Shown here piece after piece: positions 28,065-38,000 of a DNA stretch of 64,000 nucleotides. Both the position numbers and the translations under genes were made by a program. Position 1 is the first letter of the stretch, and each line of letters starts with the position of its first letter. Origin of the DNA: Blastopirellula retiformator (GTDB taxonomy: Bacteria > Planctomycetota > Planctomycetia > Pirellulales > Pirellulaceae); assembly GCF_007859755.1 (NCBI RefSeq), contig NZ_SJPF01000003.1, positions 744,001-808,000 on the forward strand. Reading direction: 5' to 3'. The notes beneath the pieces are model-generated. The model made no database searches and was not told the origin of the DNA. It saw only the letters and a list, made by a program, of their open reading frames with translations.

Positions 28065-28482
28065 GGCAATTTCCCAACGAGTTTTAGGGGATTTTCTCGA
28101 ATCCTCCGCTACCTGCGCGGAGTTGAGCGGGTTGATTCTATTGAGGTTCTGCGAACAGGGCAACGTCGAAGCGTGTCTCACCCTGAGACGCGGTTCTCAA
28201 ATCGAGGCGCTTGCCAGCACCAATTTGGGCATAAAATGTGGTGTAAGTGATAGAATTCTCCAATTTGGAGGATTTGGCCCGAATTTCGCAACGATAGAAC
28301 TAGTTGCGGCGTCCAACTGGTAGCGTTAAGGCCGCTGTCAGCTAAATTCCCAGCTTGATACTGTACATCCGGCATCGGCTTGCGACGGATCGCAAAGGGG
28401 GCCACCCCGCGATGCCTCAATGTTGCCAATAAAGCGCAATGAGACTCTCCGAAGACCGGAGAGAAGAGGTTGAAGAAAACGA
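28065..28482. promoter_or_regulatory. Divergent gap with paired CCAATTTGG sites
   Basis: This 418-base gap separates kdsD (reverse) and the pseudokinase gene (forward). The 9-base near-palindrome CCAATTTGG occurs at 28220-28228 and again at 28260-28268, exactly 40 bases apart; the second is extended to a 13-base palindrome (28258-28270). The spacing, close to four helical turns, suggests a paired operator. The bound factor is unknown. Confidence 0.35.
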
Positions 28483-30126
28483 ATGGTAACTCTGTCTCGC
28501 CTAGGTCCCTTCGCGCTGGAGAACCGCCTCGACCGTCGCCACGACACCGAGATTTTTCGCGCCGTCCATCTCAAGCAACACCGTCAGGCCGCGATCCAAA
28601 TCTTGCCGGCTCGGTATGCCGCCGATCCGGTTGGTCGTAAGCAACTGCAAGCGCGCAGCGAACTGCTCCGCAAACTGAACCATCCCAACATCGTCCGCTG
28701 TTATGGCGCCGGCATCGACGAGTCGATCGCGTTTTTGGCGATGGAACTGGTCGAAGGGGAATCGTTCGCCCAGTACATGGACGATCGAATGTCGATGATC
28801 TGGGGCGTCGTGCTCGATATCGCCCAGCAGGTATGCGCCGGCATGGAGTTCGCGCATGTCCGCGGCGTATGTCATTTGCGTCTCAATCCGTGCTGCGTCT
28901 TGCTCTCGGGCGAAGGGCTAAAGCACCCTGATCTGCCGCTGGAAGTAAAACTGACGAACTTCTGGGCTGGCGTCGCCTGGCGAAAAGAACCGGTCGCTGA
29001 ACCCTCGCTCGAAAATCAACTCTACCTGGCGCCCGAGCAGTTCGACCCCGCGGGGAACCCGGACGCCCGCACCGACATTTTCTCGCTCGGTTGCATCATG
29101 TACCGCGGCCTTTCGGGACGCGTCCCGTTTCCGCTAGCCGAAGGGGAAACGGACGCCGCCAAGTTGGATCGCTTTGCGACGCCGCCACCGCGGATCGCGA
29201 CGCTTGCGCTCGACTGTCCGATCTGGCTCGATCGCTTGATCATGCAAATGATCGAAGTCGATCCAGCCAAACGGACCGCCTCGATGGACGCGGTTGCGTC
29301 GGCGCTGCGTGAGACGCGCTCGGCCGTTGCGGCCGGGACCAGCTCGCTGGAACATGCGGTCGTCGGCAACGCCGGACGAAACAGCAATATCGAAACCGGC
29401 GTCGCCAAAGAAGACGCCAAGCGGTTGCTGAAGCAGAAAAAAGCGAAAGGCCCGGCCGGTCCGATCTACGAACGGCCGTGGTTTCTCGTGCTTTGTTTGC
29501 TGCTGGTGATCGGCGCGATCGGGTATGCGTTTCTGCCGATGTCGCAGCAGCAACTCTTCGACCGGGGCGCCAGGTTGATGCAGTCGGAAGAATCGACCGA
29601 TTGGAAGATCGCCGAAGAGACCTATCTTTTGCCGCTGCTGGAGAAATATCCCGACAGTCCGCACGCCGCCGAAGCCCAGGCCTACGTCGACAAGGTTTGG
29701 ATCATGGACGCCGAAGCCCGCTTGCGACACAAAGAGCGGATCGGCAAAGACTACAGCAACGACGGCGAAGAGATGTTGGCCGATGCCCGAAAGCTGGCGT
29801 TGCTTGGGAGTGAGCTAGACGCATGGTCCAAATACGACCGAATGGTCGCCCAGCTCGACGCCGACTCGCCGGAAGAGCGCCCGTACTACCTGATTGCCCA
29901 GCAAGAGCTGGAGAAGCTGCGAACCGAGAAGGTGGTCCGCAAACGGGAAGAAATCACCTCGGTCGACAAACATCTTGGTCTGGCCGAAAAGGCGGTCCAG
30001 GCAGGAAATCGGGATCAGGCCCGCCTGATCTATCGCAGGATTATCTCGCTGTATGACGAGAATCCGCAGCTCTATGATGAAGTCCAGGTCGCCCGGCAAG
30101 GCCTGGAGACGCTCGGTACGATGTAA
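28483..30126 (+). CDS. Membrane-anchored protein pseudokinase with coiled C-terminal domain
   Basis: A 547-residue protein with a serine/threonine kinase fold at residues 8-275, but without a working active site. The glycine loop is gone (LENRLDRRHDTEIFRAV). The ATP-binding lysine of strand 3 is Q39 (AAIQIL). The catalytic HRD-x-K-x-x-N reads HLRLNPCC (131-138), and DFG reads NFW (159-161). Scaffold residues remain: the helix-C glutamate E60, LAPEQF (APE motif) and DIFSLGC. One membrane segment follows at 333-353 (WFLVLCLLLVIGAIGYAFLP). The outer part (360-547) is charged and helical, with TPR-like patterns. It looks like a kinase-derived scaffold or regulator. Transcribed alone, divergent from kdsD. 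Confidence 0.85.
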   Translation: MVTLSRLGPFALENRLDRRHDTEIFRAVHLKQHRQAAIQILPARYAADPVGRKQLQARSELLRKLNHPNIVRCYGAGIDESIAFLAMELVEGESFAQYMDDRMSMIWGVVLDIAQQVCAGMEFAHVRGVCHLRLNPCCVLLSGEGLKHPDLPLEVKLTNFWAGVAWRKEPVAEPSLENQLYLAPEQFDPAGNPDARTDIFSLGCIMYRGLSGRVPFPLAEGETDAAKLDRFATPPPRIATLALDCPIWLDRLIMQMIEVDPAKRTASMDAVASALRETRSAVAAGTSSLEHAVVGNAGRNSNIETGVAKEDAKRLLKQKKAKGPAGPIYERPWFLVLCLLLVIGAIGYAFLPMSQQQLFDRGARLMQSEESTDWKIAEETYLLPLLEKYPDSPHAAEAQAYVDKVWIMDAEARLRHKERIGKDYSNDGEEMLADARKLALLGSELDAWSKYDRMVAQLDADSPEERPYYLIAQQELEKLRTEKVVRKREEITSVDKHLGLAEKAVQAGNRDQARLIYRRIISLYDENPQLYDEVQVARQGLETLGTM

Positions 30127-30385
30127 ACCATCGGCGACCTGCCAAGCGTCGCCGAAACGGCGGCGAGTTTACGGCGATTGACGTTTAGCGTAACTCGAAA
30201 GCTGGTTGCGGCTAACGGCGGGCATCCCCCCTGGTGGAACGGTCGCAAATCTATTGACGCAGACCGGCGCGTATCGACAATAGATAGATGCCCACCCGCG
30301 AACTTCCCTTTACGTTCGCTCTTTCCCTCCCTACCTCGTCGCGACCAGCAACTACTTGCTCGGTGCGCGGCCAAAGTCGCTCTGA

Positions 30386-32314
30386 ATGCCGATGCTCCGC
30401 ACTCACGTCCCGCCTGTCGCTCGTTTGGTCGCCCTGATTAGCGCGATCTGCCTGACGCTCTGCGCTGGTCAAGTGAATGCGGACGAAACCCCGGCGATTG
30501 ATTTCGCCGCCGCGCAAAAACTGCTGGAGACGTCGTGTGCCGATTGCCATAGCGGCGATGAGGGAGAAGGGGGCTTCTCGCTGAATCACTTTACCGACTC
30601 TACGGCGATGGGGCGGCAGTTCGACGAGTGGATGAAGGTGCGTCAGCGACTGGCCGATCATTCGATGCCGCCCGACGACGCCGAGCCGATGGACGAGCAG
30701 GCCCGGCTGCAACTAGTCGACTGGATCAAAGCATCGACCCGCGACGCCGTTCGTCAGCAAGGCGAGCTTGCCGGCCCGCCGATGTTCCGCCGGATGGCGG
30801 TGCATGAGTACTCAAACACAATTCGCGATTTGTTGGGCGCCCACTTTGACGCCGGACATGGGTTGCCGCAAGACTCGGCCGGGGGCGAAGGTTTTAACAA
30901 CGCCGCCGAGACGCTGATCATTTCGCCGATCCATGCTGAGAAGTATGTCGAAGCGGCGGTCGCCGCGCTGGACTATGCGGCGCACGATTCACGTTCGCGC
31001 GGTCGCTTGTTGCGGGAGCGTCCCAGCGACAAGCTGCCCGAGCAAGAAGCGGCGAAGCGGAACTTGAAGAAGTTCGCCGCGGCGGCTTACCGGCGACCAC
31101 CGACCGAAGCGGAACTGGCCGCGATCCTGCAAACCTACGACGAAGCCCGAGCCGACGGGCTCGACTTTGACGGGGCCTGCTTTTACGCGATGCGCGGCGT
31201 GTTGATCTCGCCCAAGTTTCTCTTCTTGATCGAAGAGGCCCCGAGCGAGCCGAACAAGTCGGTTCCGCTGACTGATCATGAGCTGGCTGTGCGGCTTAGC
31301 TACTTCCTGTGGGCGACGATGCCCGATCAAGAGCTGCGTAAAGCGGCCGATGCCGGGAAGCTCCAAGATCCGGAAGAGTTGAAGCGGCAGGCGCTGCGGA
31401 TGATCCAAGAGCGCGGGACCCGTCTCAACGATTCGCTGACGCAGTTTGTTGGTCAGTGGCTCGGCACGGCCGACCTGGGGAAGACGAAGCAGGTCGACGC
31501 CGAACTGCACAAATGGGTGAAGGACCAGCATGTCGCTTCGCTACGGGATCAGCCGATCTACGTCTTCGAATCGATGCTGAAGGAGAACGACAGCCTGCTC
31601 TCGTTGATCGATTCCGACTGGACGTTCCTGAATGCCGAACTCTGTAGCATGTACAAGCTCGATCGCAAGAAGATCGAAGGGGACTTCAATCAGCGTCTGC
31701 AGCGTTACAAGTTGCCGGAAGAATATCGCGCTCGCGGCGGCGTCTTAGGGGCCGGCGGCGTGATGGCGATCGCCTCGTATCCACGCCGCAGCAGTCCAGT
31801 GCTGCGGGGCGTCTGGGTGTTGGATAAATTGCTCGGCGTCGAGCTTCCGCCGCCGCCAGCCAATGTGCCGCCGCTGGAAGAGTCGAAAGAAGCGGCCGCT
31901 GCGCAGACGCTACGAGTTCGCCTGCAACAGCATCGCGACAATCCGGCCTGTGCGACTTGCCACAACCGCATCGATCCGATTGGCTTCGCCCTAGAGAACT
32001 TTGATGAGATCGGCCGCTGGCGCGACAAAGACTCCGGCGGGAAGATCGATCCGGTGGCCCAGCTGCCTGGCGGCGTGAAGATCGACGGTCAGGCGGGGCT
32101 CAAGAAGTACCTGCTGGAAAACAAAGAGCAATTTATTCGCCAGCTGACGCAAAAGATGCTCGGCTATGCATTGGCCCGCGGTTTGGAGTCGGGCGACGTC
32201 GCCACGGTCGAGTCGATCGTCGAGCAGCTGCAGGCCAACGACTATCGTTCCCAAGATTTGGTGCTCGCCATTGTGACCAGCGAGCCCTTTCGTAATAAGA
32301 GAATCAGTCAATGA
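30386..32314 (+). CDS. DUF1587/DUF1592/DUF1588 planctomycete cytochrome protein
   Basis: A 642-residue exported protein. A signal peptide (PPVARLVALISAICLTLCAG) is followed by a cytochrome-c-like domain with heme motif CADCH (51-55). DUF1587 is seen in FRRMAVHEYSNTIRDLLGAH, DUF1592 in LTDHELAVRLSYFLWATMPD, DUF1588 in LGAGGVMAIASYPRRSSPVL with a second heme-type motif CATCH followed by NRIDPIGFALENFD, and DUF1585 in RQLTQKMLGYALARGLESGD. Its stop overlaps the start of the next gene by four bases (ATGA), so the DUF1552 partner is coupled. The pair is common in planctomycetes; the substrate is unknown, and a redox role on polymers outside the cell membrane is only suggested. Confidence 0.93.
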   Translation: MPMLRTHVPPVARLVALISAICLTLCAGQVNADETPAIDFAAAQKLLETSCADCHSGDEGEGGFSLNHFTDSTAMGRQFDEWMKVRQRLADHSMPPDDAEPMDEQARLQLVDWIKASTRDAVRQQGELAGPPMFRRMAVHEYSNTIRDLLGAHFDAGHGLPQDSAGGEGFNNAAETLIISPIHAEKYVEAAVAALDYAAHDSRSRGRLLRERPSDKLPEQEAAKRNLKKFAAAAYRRPPTEAELAAILQTYDEARADGLDFDGACFYAMRGVLISPKFLFLIEEAPSEPNKSVPLTDHELAVRLSYFLWATMPDQELRKAADAGKLQDPEELKRQALRMIQERGTRLNDSLTQFVGQWLGTADLGKTKQVDAELHKWVKDQHVASLRDQPIYVFESMLKENDSLLSLIDSDWTFLNAELCSMYKLDRKKIEGDFNQRLQRYKLPEEYRARGGVLGAGGVMAIASYPRRSSPVLRGVWVLDKLLGVELPPPPANVPPLEESKEAAAAQTLRVRLQQHRDNPACATCHNRIDPIGFALENFDEIGRWRDKDSGGKIDPVAQLPGGVKIDGQAGLKKYLLENKEQFIRQLTQKMLGYALARGLESGDVATVESIVEQLQANDYRSQDLVLAIVTSEPFRNKRISQ

Positions 32315-33645
32315 AGACGCCCAGAATCAATCGTCGTACCATGCTGCGTGGCGCCGGAGCGGCCGCTTTGGCGCTTCCTTGGCTAGAAGCGATGGGCCCG
32401 GCATTTGCCGGCGACGCCGGACAAGAGACGCCCCGTCGATTCGCTGCGCTCTTCTTCCCGAACGGCGTGCGGCAAGAAGTCTGGACGCCGAAAGAGCAGG
32501 GCGCCGGCTATTCGCTGCCGCGTCAGCTGGAACCGCTGGCAGGCATCAAAGACGACGTGTCGGTTGTCTCCGGCCTGTGGCACGAAGCGACCAACACCGG
32601 CGATGGTCACTATGTGAAAGACGCCGCCTGGTTGACTGGCGCCACGATCACCAAGACGACCGGCGTCAATCTGAACAGCGGCGGGATCTCGGCCGATCAG
32701 GTCGCCGCCGATCTGTTGAGCAAGTACACGCCGCTGCCGTCGATGGAACTGGGAACCGAGCCGGTGAGTTCTGGCGTCGACGGAACGGTCGGTTATACCC
32801 GCGTCTACGGTTCGCACGTTTCGTGGCGAACGCCGACGCAACCGCTCGCCAAAGAGATCAATCCGCGGTTGGCGTTTGACCGGATGACGATGATCGCCAG
32901 CGGAAAGTCGGACGGCCGCTCGAATCGCCCGCTGTTAGATCGGGTCAGCGAAGAGTCGAACTCGCTGCGCAAGCAACTGGGAGAAACCGATCGGCATCGC
33001 TTGGATCAATATCTAGAGTCGGTTCGTTCGCTCGAAAAACGGCTGGAGATGGTCGAGTCGAAGTCACAGAATACCTGGAAGTCGAAGGTCGATTTCGCCA
33101 GCCGAACCGCGCCGGTCAGCGATCCGAAGAATCACGCCGAGCGAACCCGGTTGATGCTCGACATGATCGCTCTGGCGTTTGAAGCCGACATTACCCGCGT
33201 ATGCACGTTCATGTTCGGCAACTCGGTCAGTTCGATCAACTTCGCGTTTCTGGATGGGGTCGAAGGCTCGCATCATGAGCTGTCGCATCACCAGGGGAAA
33301 GAAGAAAAACTGGCGCAGTACGAACTGATCGCCAAGTGGCACGTCGCCCAGTACGCCTATCTGCTCGAAAAGCTGAAGGCGACTCCGGAAGGGGAAAGCA
33401 ATGTGCTCGACAATAGCGTCGTGCTGTTCGGCTCCGGCTTGCGCGACGGCAATTCGCACAACCCGCATGACTTGCCGCTGCTGGTCGGCGGCAATGCCGG
33501 CGGACGCTTGAAGCAGGGACAGCACATCGCCGCGACGCGCGACAATCCGATGTCGAACCTGCTGCTGACGATGTTGCAGGCGATCGGTTCGCCGGCTACC
33601 CACTTCGCCGACTCTTCCGGTCCGATTGAGGGTCTGCTCGCCTAG
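32311..33645 (+). CDS. DUF1552 protein with Tat-type signal
   Basis: A 444-residue exported protein. The N-terminus has a Tat-like signal (INRRTMLRGAGAAALALPWL). The body is DUF1552, related to DUF1501: RRFAALFFPNGVRQEVWTP, GDGHYVKDAAWLTGATI, SMELGTEPVSSGVDGTVGYT, EGSHHELSHHQGKEEKLAQY and GSGLRDGNSHNPHDLPLLVG, with histidines placed as in metal-dependent hydrolases. It starts inside the end of the DUF1592 gene (ATGA overlap), showing that the two are made together. The reaction is not known. Confidence 0.92.
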   Translation: MKTPRINRRTMLRGAGAAALALPWLEAMGPAFAGDAGQETPRRFAALFFPNGVRQEVWTPKEQGAGYSLPRQLEPLAGIKDDVSVVSGLWHEATNTGDGHYVKDAAWLTGATITKTTGVNLNSGGISADQVAADLLSKYTPLPSMELGTEPVSSGVDGTVGYTRVYGSHVSWRTPTQPLAKEINPRLAFDRMTMIASGKSDGRSNRPLLDRVSEESNSLRKQLGETDRHRLDQYLESVRSLEKRLEMVESKSQNTWKSKVDFASRTAPVSDPKNHAERTRLMLDMIALAFEADITRVCTFMFGNSVSSINFAFLDGVEGSHHELSHHQGKEEKLAQYELIAKWHVAQYAYLLEKLKATPEGESNVLDNSVVLFGSGLRDGNSHNPHDLPLLVGGNAGGRLKQGQHIAATRDNPMSNLLLTMLQAIGSPATHFADSSGPIEGLLA

Positions 33646-33750
33646 TCGAAGTCGGGCGTAGTTCTCTCTAGAAACGTGTGCGATAATTCAGCGACGCAGG
33701 CGACTGCGCTTGCGCGAGTTTCGCATACCAAGGATCCGGGGGAACGAGTC

Positions 33751-34773
33751 ATGAGTGAAGTCGTCCATGCCTATGCCGCGCCGAAAGCGGGAGCGCCGCT
33801 GGAGCCGTTTGAATATGACGCCGGTCCGCTGGCGGACAACCAAGTCGAAGTCGCCGTTACGCATTGCGGCATCTGCCACTCCGATTTGTCGATGATCGAA
33901 AACGAGTGGGGCATGTCGGCCTTTCCGCTGGTGCCTGGTCATGAAGCGTCGGGCGCCATCGTCAAGATGGGCTCGCAGGTCAAAGGGCTGAAAATTGGCC
34001 AGCGGGTTGGCGTTGGTTGGCAGTCGGGCAGCTGCATGTCTTGTTCGCATTGCCTGGGCGGCGACCACAATCTTTGCTCCGATTCGGCGGCGACGATCGT
34101 TGGGCATCATGGCGGATTCGCCGATAAGGTTCGCTGCGATTGGCAGTTTGTGGTGCCGCTTCCTGACGCTCTCTCGGCAGCCGACGTGGGGCCGCTCTTC
34201 TGCGGCGGCGTGACCGTCTTCAACCCGATGTTGCAGTATGGCGTGCTGCCGACGCATCGGATCGGCGTCATCGGCATTGGCGGGCTGGGTCACATGGCGC
34301 TGCAGTTCGCCAACAAATGGGGCTGCGAGGTGACCGCGTTTACCTCGAGCGATTCCAAGCGAGAAGAAGCGAAGAAGTTGGGCGCTCACAACGTCGTCAA
34401 TTCGCGCGACTCCGACGCGATGGGCAAGCTGAAAGGCTCGCTCGACTTTGTGCTGTCGACGGTCAACGTATCGCTCGATTGGCCGGTGATTCTGGATACC
34501 TTGGCGCCCAAGGGTAAGCTGCTGCTGGTCGGCGCGGTGCTCGATCCGATTCCTGTCTCAGCGATGGCGCTGATCATGCCGCAGCGTTCGATCGGCGGTT
34601 CGCCAATCGGCAGCCCCACGACGATCGCCAAGATGTTGGACTTTTGCGCCCGTCATGAGATCTCGCCGCAGATCGAGACGTTCCCCATGTCGAAGGTCAA
34701 CGACGCCTTGGAGCACTTGAAGGCGGGGAAGGCCCGGTATCGCATCGTGTTGGAAAACGACCTTGCGGGCTAA
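33751..34773 (+). CDS. Zinc-dependent alcohol dehydrogenase, CAD/YahK-type
   Basis: An NADP-dependent aldehyde/alcohol oxidoreductase of 340 residues. The catalytic zinc ligands are in THCGICHSDLSMIENEWG and VPGHEASG. The structural zinc site has cysteines in GSCMSCSHCLGGDHNLC. The Rossmann loop is VIGIGGLGHMALQFA; SIGGSPIGSPTTIAKMLDFC is typical of the cinnamyl-alcohol-type group. The frame opens at 33676, but the ATG at 33751 with GGGGGAA upstream gives the family start MSEVVHAYA. It is separated by 105 bases from the DUF1552 gene and may or may not be cotranscribed. The natural substrate is unknown. Confidence 0.92.
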   Translation: MSEVVHAYAAPKAGAPLEPFEYDAGPLADNQVEVAVTHCGICHSDLSMIENEWGMSAFPLVPGHEASGAIVKMGSQVKGLKIGQRVGVGWQSGSCMSCSHCLGGDHNLCSDSAATIVGHHGGFADKVRCDWQFVVPLPDALSAADVGPLFCGGVTVFNPMLQYGVLPTHRIGVIGIGGLGHMALQFANKWGCEVTAFTSSDSKREEAKKLGAHNVVNSRDSDAMGKLKGSLDFVLSTVNVSLDWPVILDTLAPKGKLLLVGAVLDPIPVSAMALIMPQRSIGGSPIGSPTTIAKMLDFCARHEISPQIETFPMSKVNDALEHLKAGKARYRIVLENDLAG

Positions 34774-34891
34774 CGCCACGGCCGTCGACGGGATTGCGAC
34801 AAGTTATCCCCAAACGAGCGTGGAAATAGGGAAAAAGCACACGCTCGCTTCACCGGCCGCTAACGATGACGGCCTATTTTGAAGAACGCAT

Positions 34892-34933
34892 AAAAAAACG
34901 GATGTCGTCGGGACTGCATTCCGGCGACATCCG
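34892..34933 (-). terminator. Terminator of nrdJ
   Basis: A stem CGGATGTCG (34899-34907) pairs with 34925-34933 and on the reverse strand is followed by a T run (A tract 34892-34898). It is about 120 bases beyond the nrdJ stop. A second, T-less hairpin (34815-34822 with 34840-34847) lies nearer the alcohol dehydrogenase gene. Confidence 0.75.
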
Positions 34934-35054
34934 CTAATTTTTTGCGTGGAATGCTCGAGGCGTCGTTTCCCTTGCCTAGACGGACCGAAAAACGCGTACG
35001 TTCTCATTCACGCTTGACGAACTTTTTGGGTCGGGACGATTGCCCACAACTCCA

Positions 35055-38000
35055 TTACGAGCATCCCAAGCTATTCCCGCAGTTACGGCAGACATAGCAA
35101 GTTCCGCTAGGAACCGTCAAGCTGCCGCAACGATCACAAATAGGAGCGTCTGAAGGCGAGTCCGCGCTGGGTCTTCCGAACTTACCTTGCTCAGCGAGCG
35201 ATCGCTGAGCGGCTTCGATTCGATCGACGAGCCACGGCTGGCCCCCCTTTGTTTTGGCTATTTCCTGGTCAATTTGCGGCGCCGTGTTGGTCCCATCCAC
35301 TGGGTCGGCATCCGCGTTCCTTGCCCTCGGGTGAAACGCCGGCAACTCCCTAGCCGGCGCGATTTCGCTCCTATCGGCCTTTCCCTGACCATGTTGACCG
35401 GCGTTCATCTTGGCGCCGGACCACTGCTGCAAATCATGCTTCGTTAACGACGCATCGTCTTCAGTTGGCGATGCGTCCGCAAGCTTCGTTTCCACGAAGC
35501 CGTTACCATACCCGCTCGGAAATCGTTTGGCTAGCCATTGGAAAATGTAATCGACCACGCTTGCGGCAATTGGCGTTTCTCTGCTTGACGTGACGCCCAT
35601 CGGTTCGAACCGCACGTGCGAAAATTTGCGCGAAAGTACGTCAAGCGGAACGCCATACTGCAGCGCGATCGAACAAGCGATGCCAAAGCAATCGACCAGT
35701 CCGCCGATCGTACTTCCTTCCTTCGCCATCGTGATGAACAACTCGCCGGGGCGACCATCGGGATAGAGACCAACGGTCAAGTAACCTTCGTGTCCGGCGA
35801 CGTTGAACTTGTGCGTCAGCGAGCGCCGCGTGTCGGGCAAATGTTCGCGACTTGGCTCTGGCGGACGTTCTACAGGCGACGCGCTCGTCCCGCTGGAAAG
35901 CGGTTGACTGCACTTGGAATTGTCGCGATAGATCGAAAGCGATTTGAGCCCCAGCTTCCAGCCCCAGACATACGCGTCGGCGATATCGTCTGGCGTGGCG
36001 TCCTCGGGCAGGTTGACCGTTTTGGAGATAGCGCCGGACAAAAACGGTTGCGCCGCGGCCATCATCGCCATATGCGCCTTCCACGCGATAAACCGTCCGC
36101 CCGGCTGGGCGGGAAACGCACAGTCGAACGCCGGCAGGTCGGTTTCGCGCAGCTCTGGCGTTCCTTCCAAGCAGCCTGTTTCGTGCAGGTGTTGCGTGAT
36201 GGCGTCGACTTGCGGCGGCGAATAGCCGAGCGCGGTAAGGCCTTGTTGGACCGTCCGGTTGACCAACTGCAGCGATCCGCCGCCGGCCAGGCGTTTCGTC
36301 TTGATCAGGGCGAGTTCCGGTTCAATCCCGGTCGTGTCGCAGTCCATGAAGAAGCTGATCGTACCGGTCGGAGCCAGGACAGTCGCCTGGGCGTTGCGGT
36401 AGCCGTCACGCTGTCCGGCTGTCTGCACTTCGCTCCAGAGCGCCTTGGCGTATTGCAGCAGCGCAGTGGGCGCGTGTTGCACCTGATCGAGCGCCGCCGC
36501 GTGCTTATCGATAACGGCTAACATGGCGGCGCGATTGTCGGCAAAGCCGGCGAACGCGCCCCGAGCGGCGGCGATTTCGCTGCTGGTTCGTAGCGCCGCG
36601 CCTTGCAAGATCGCCGTGATGGCGGCGCACGTGCCGCGCGCCGAATCGCTGTCGTACGGCAGACCGCTGGCCATCAGCAGCGAACCAAGATTGGTGTAAC
36701 CTAAACCAAGTGGGCGAAAGCGATGGCTGTTCTCGGCGATGGTTTGCGTGGGGTATCCGGCACGGTCGACCAAGATCTCTTGGGCGAGGAAAACGAGCCG
36801 ACAGGCGGCCGCGAACCGAGGCGCGTCAAGCGAACCGTCGCCACAGCGAAACCGCATCAGGTTCAAGCTGGCCAAGTTGCACGCCGAGTCGTCCAGAAAC
36901 ATATATTCCGAACAGGGATTACTGGCGTTGATTCGGCCTGACTCGGGGCAAGTATGCCAGCGGTTGATCGTGGTGTCGTACTGCACGCCGGGGTCGCCGC
37001 ATTGCCACGCCGACTCGGCCATTTGTCGCAGTAGGTCGCGGGCAGGGTAGGAGGGGCCTGCGTTTTCTGGCTTGGTGATCCAGTGCGTTCGCCACTCGGC
37101 ATCTTGTTCTACCGCTTTCATGAACGCGTCGCTGATCCGCACTGAAAGGTTGGCGTTCTGGAAGAGGACCGAGTTGTACGCTTCGCCATTGAAGTCGGCG
37201 TCGTAACCTCCATGCTCGATCAAGATGCGGGCCTTCGCCTCTTCTTTCGCTTTGCACTGGATGAAGTCGAGAATGTCGGGATGTTCGACTTTCAGCGATT
37301 GCATCTTCGCGGCGCGACGCGTCTTGCCGCCTGATTTGACGACGCCGGCGACCTGGTCGTAGACCCGCATGAATGAGAGGGGCCCCGACGGTTTGCCGCC
37401 GCCTGAGAGAAGCTCGCGGCGCGAGCGAAGCGTCGACAGGTCGGTGCCGGAACCGCTGCCGTATTTGAACAACATCGCCTCCGAAGCGGCCAGCGACATG
37501 ATCGACTGCATGTCGTCCTGCACCCCTTGGATAAAGCAGGCCGAAGCTTGTGGAAAGACGTAGGCGTCGGCGTCGCAGGTCGCCGCGCCAACCTCCGGAT
37601 TCCACCGCCAGACCGCGCGATCGCCGGTGACGCCATAGGCCTGATTCAAGCCGACGTTGAACCAAACGGGCGAGTTAAACGCGGCGGCCTGATCGAGACA
37701 AAGCCAGGCCAGGTCGCGATAGAAGATCTCACCTCCCTCGGGGCTGAGATAACCGTCCGCAACGCCCCAGTCGGCGATCGTGCGCACGACCCGGTCAACC
37801 AGTTGGCGGAGACTATTTTCGCGTCCGGCCGTTCTTTGCTCGCCAAAGAAGTATTTACTGGCGACAATGTTGACGGCCGTCTGGCTCCAGTGCTCGGGAA
37901 ACTCGACGCCCGGTTGCTCGAAGATCGCTGGTCCGTCCGCCGATGGAATGACCGCGTCGCGACGGACCCACGAGAACGCGTCGTACGGCGTCGCCGCCTC

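Noticed and set aside
34804-35007. Small reverse frame in the gap after the alcohol dehydrogenase
   Set aside because: Overlaps the nrdJ terminator and has no motif.
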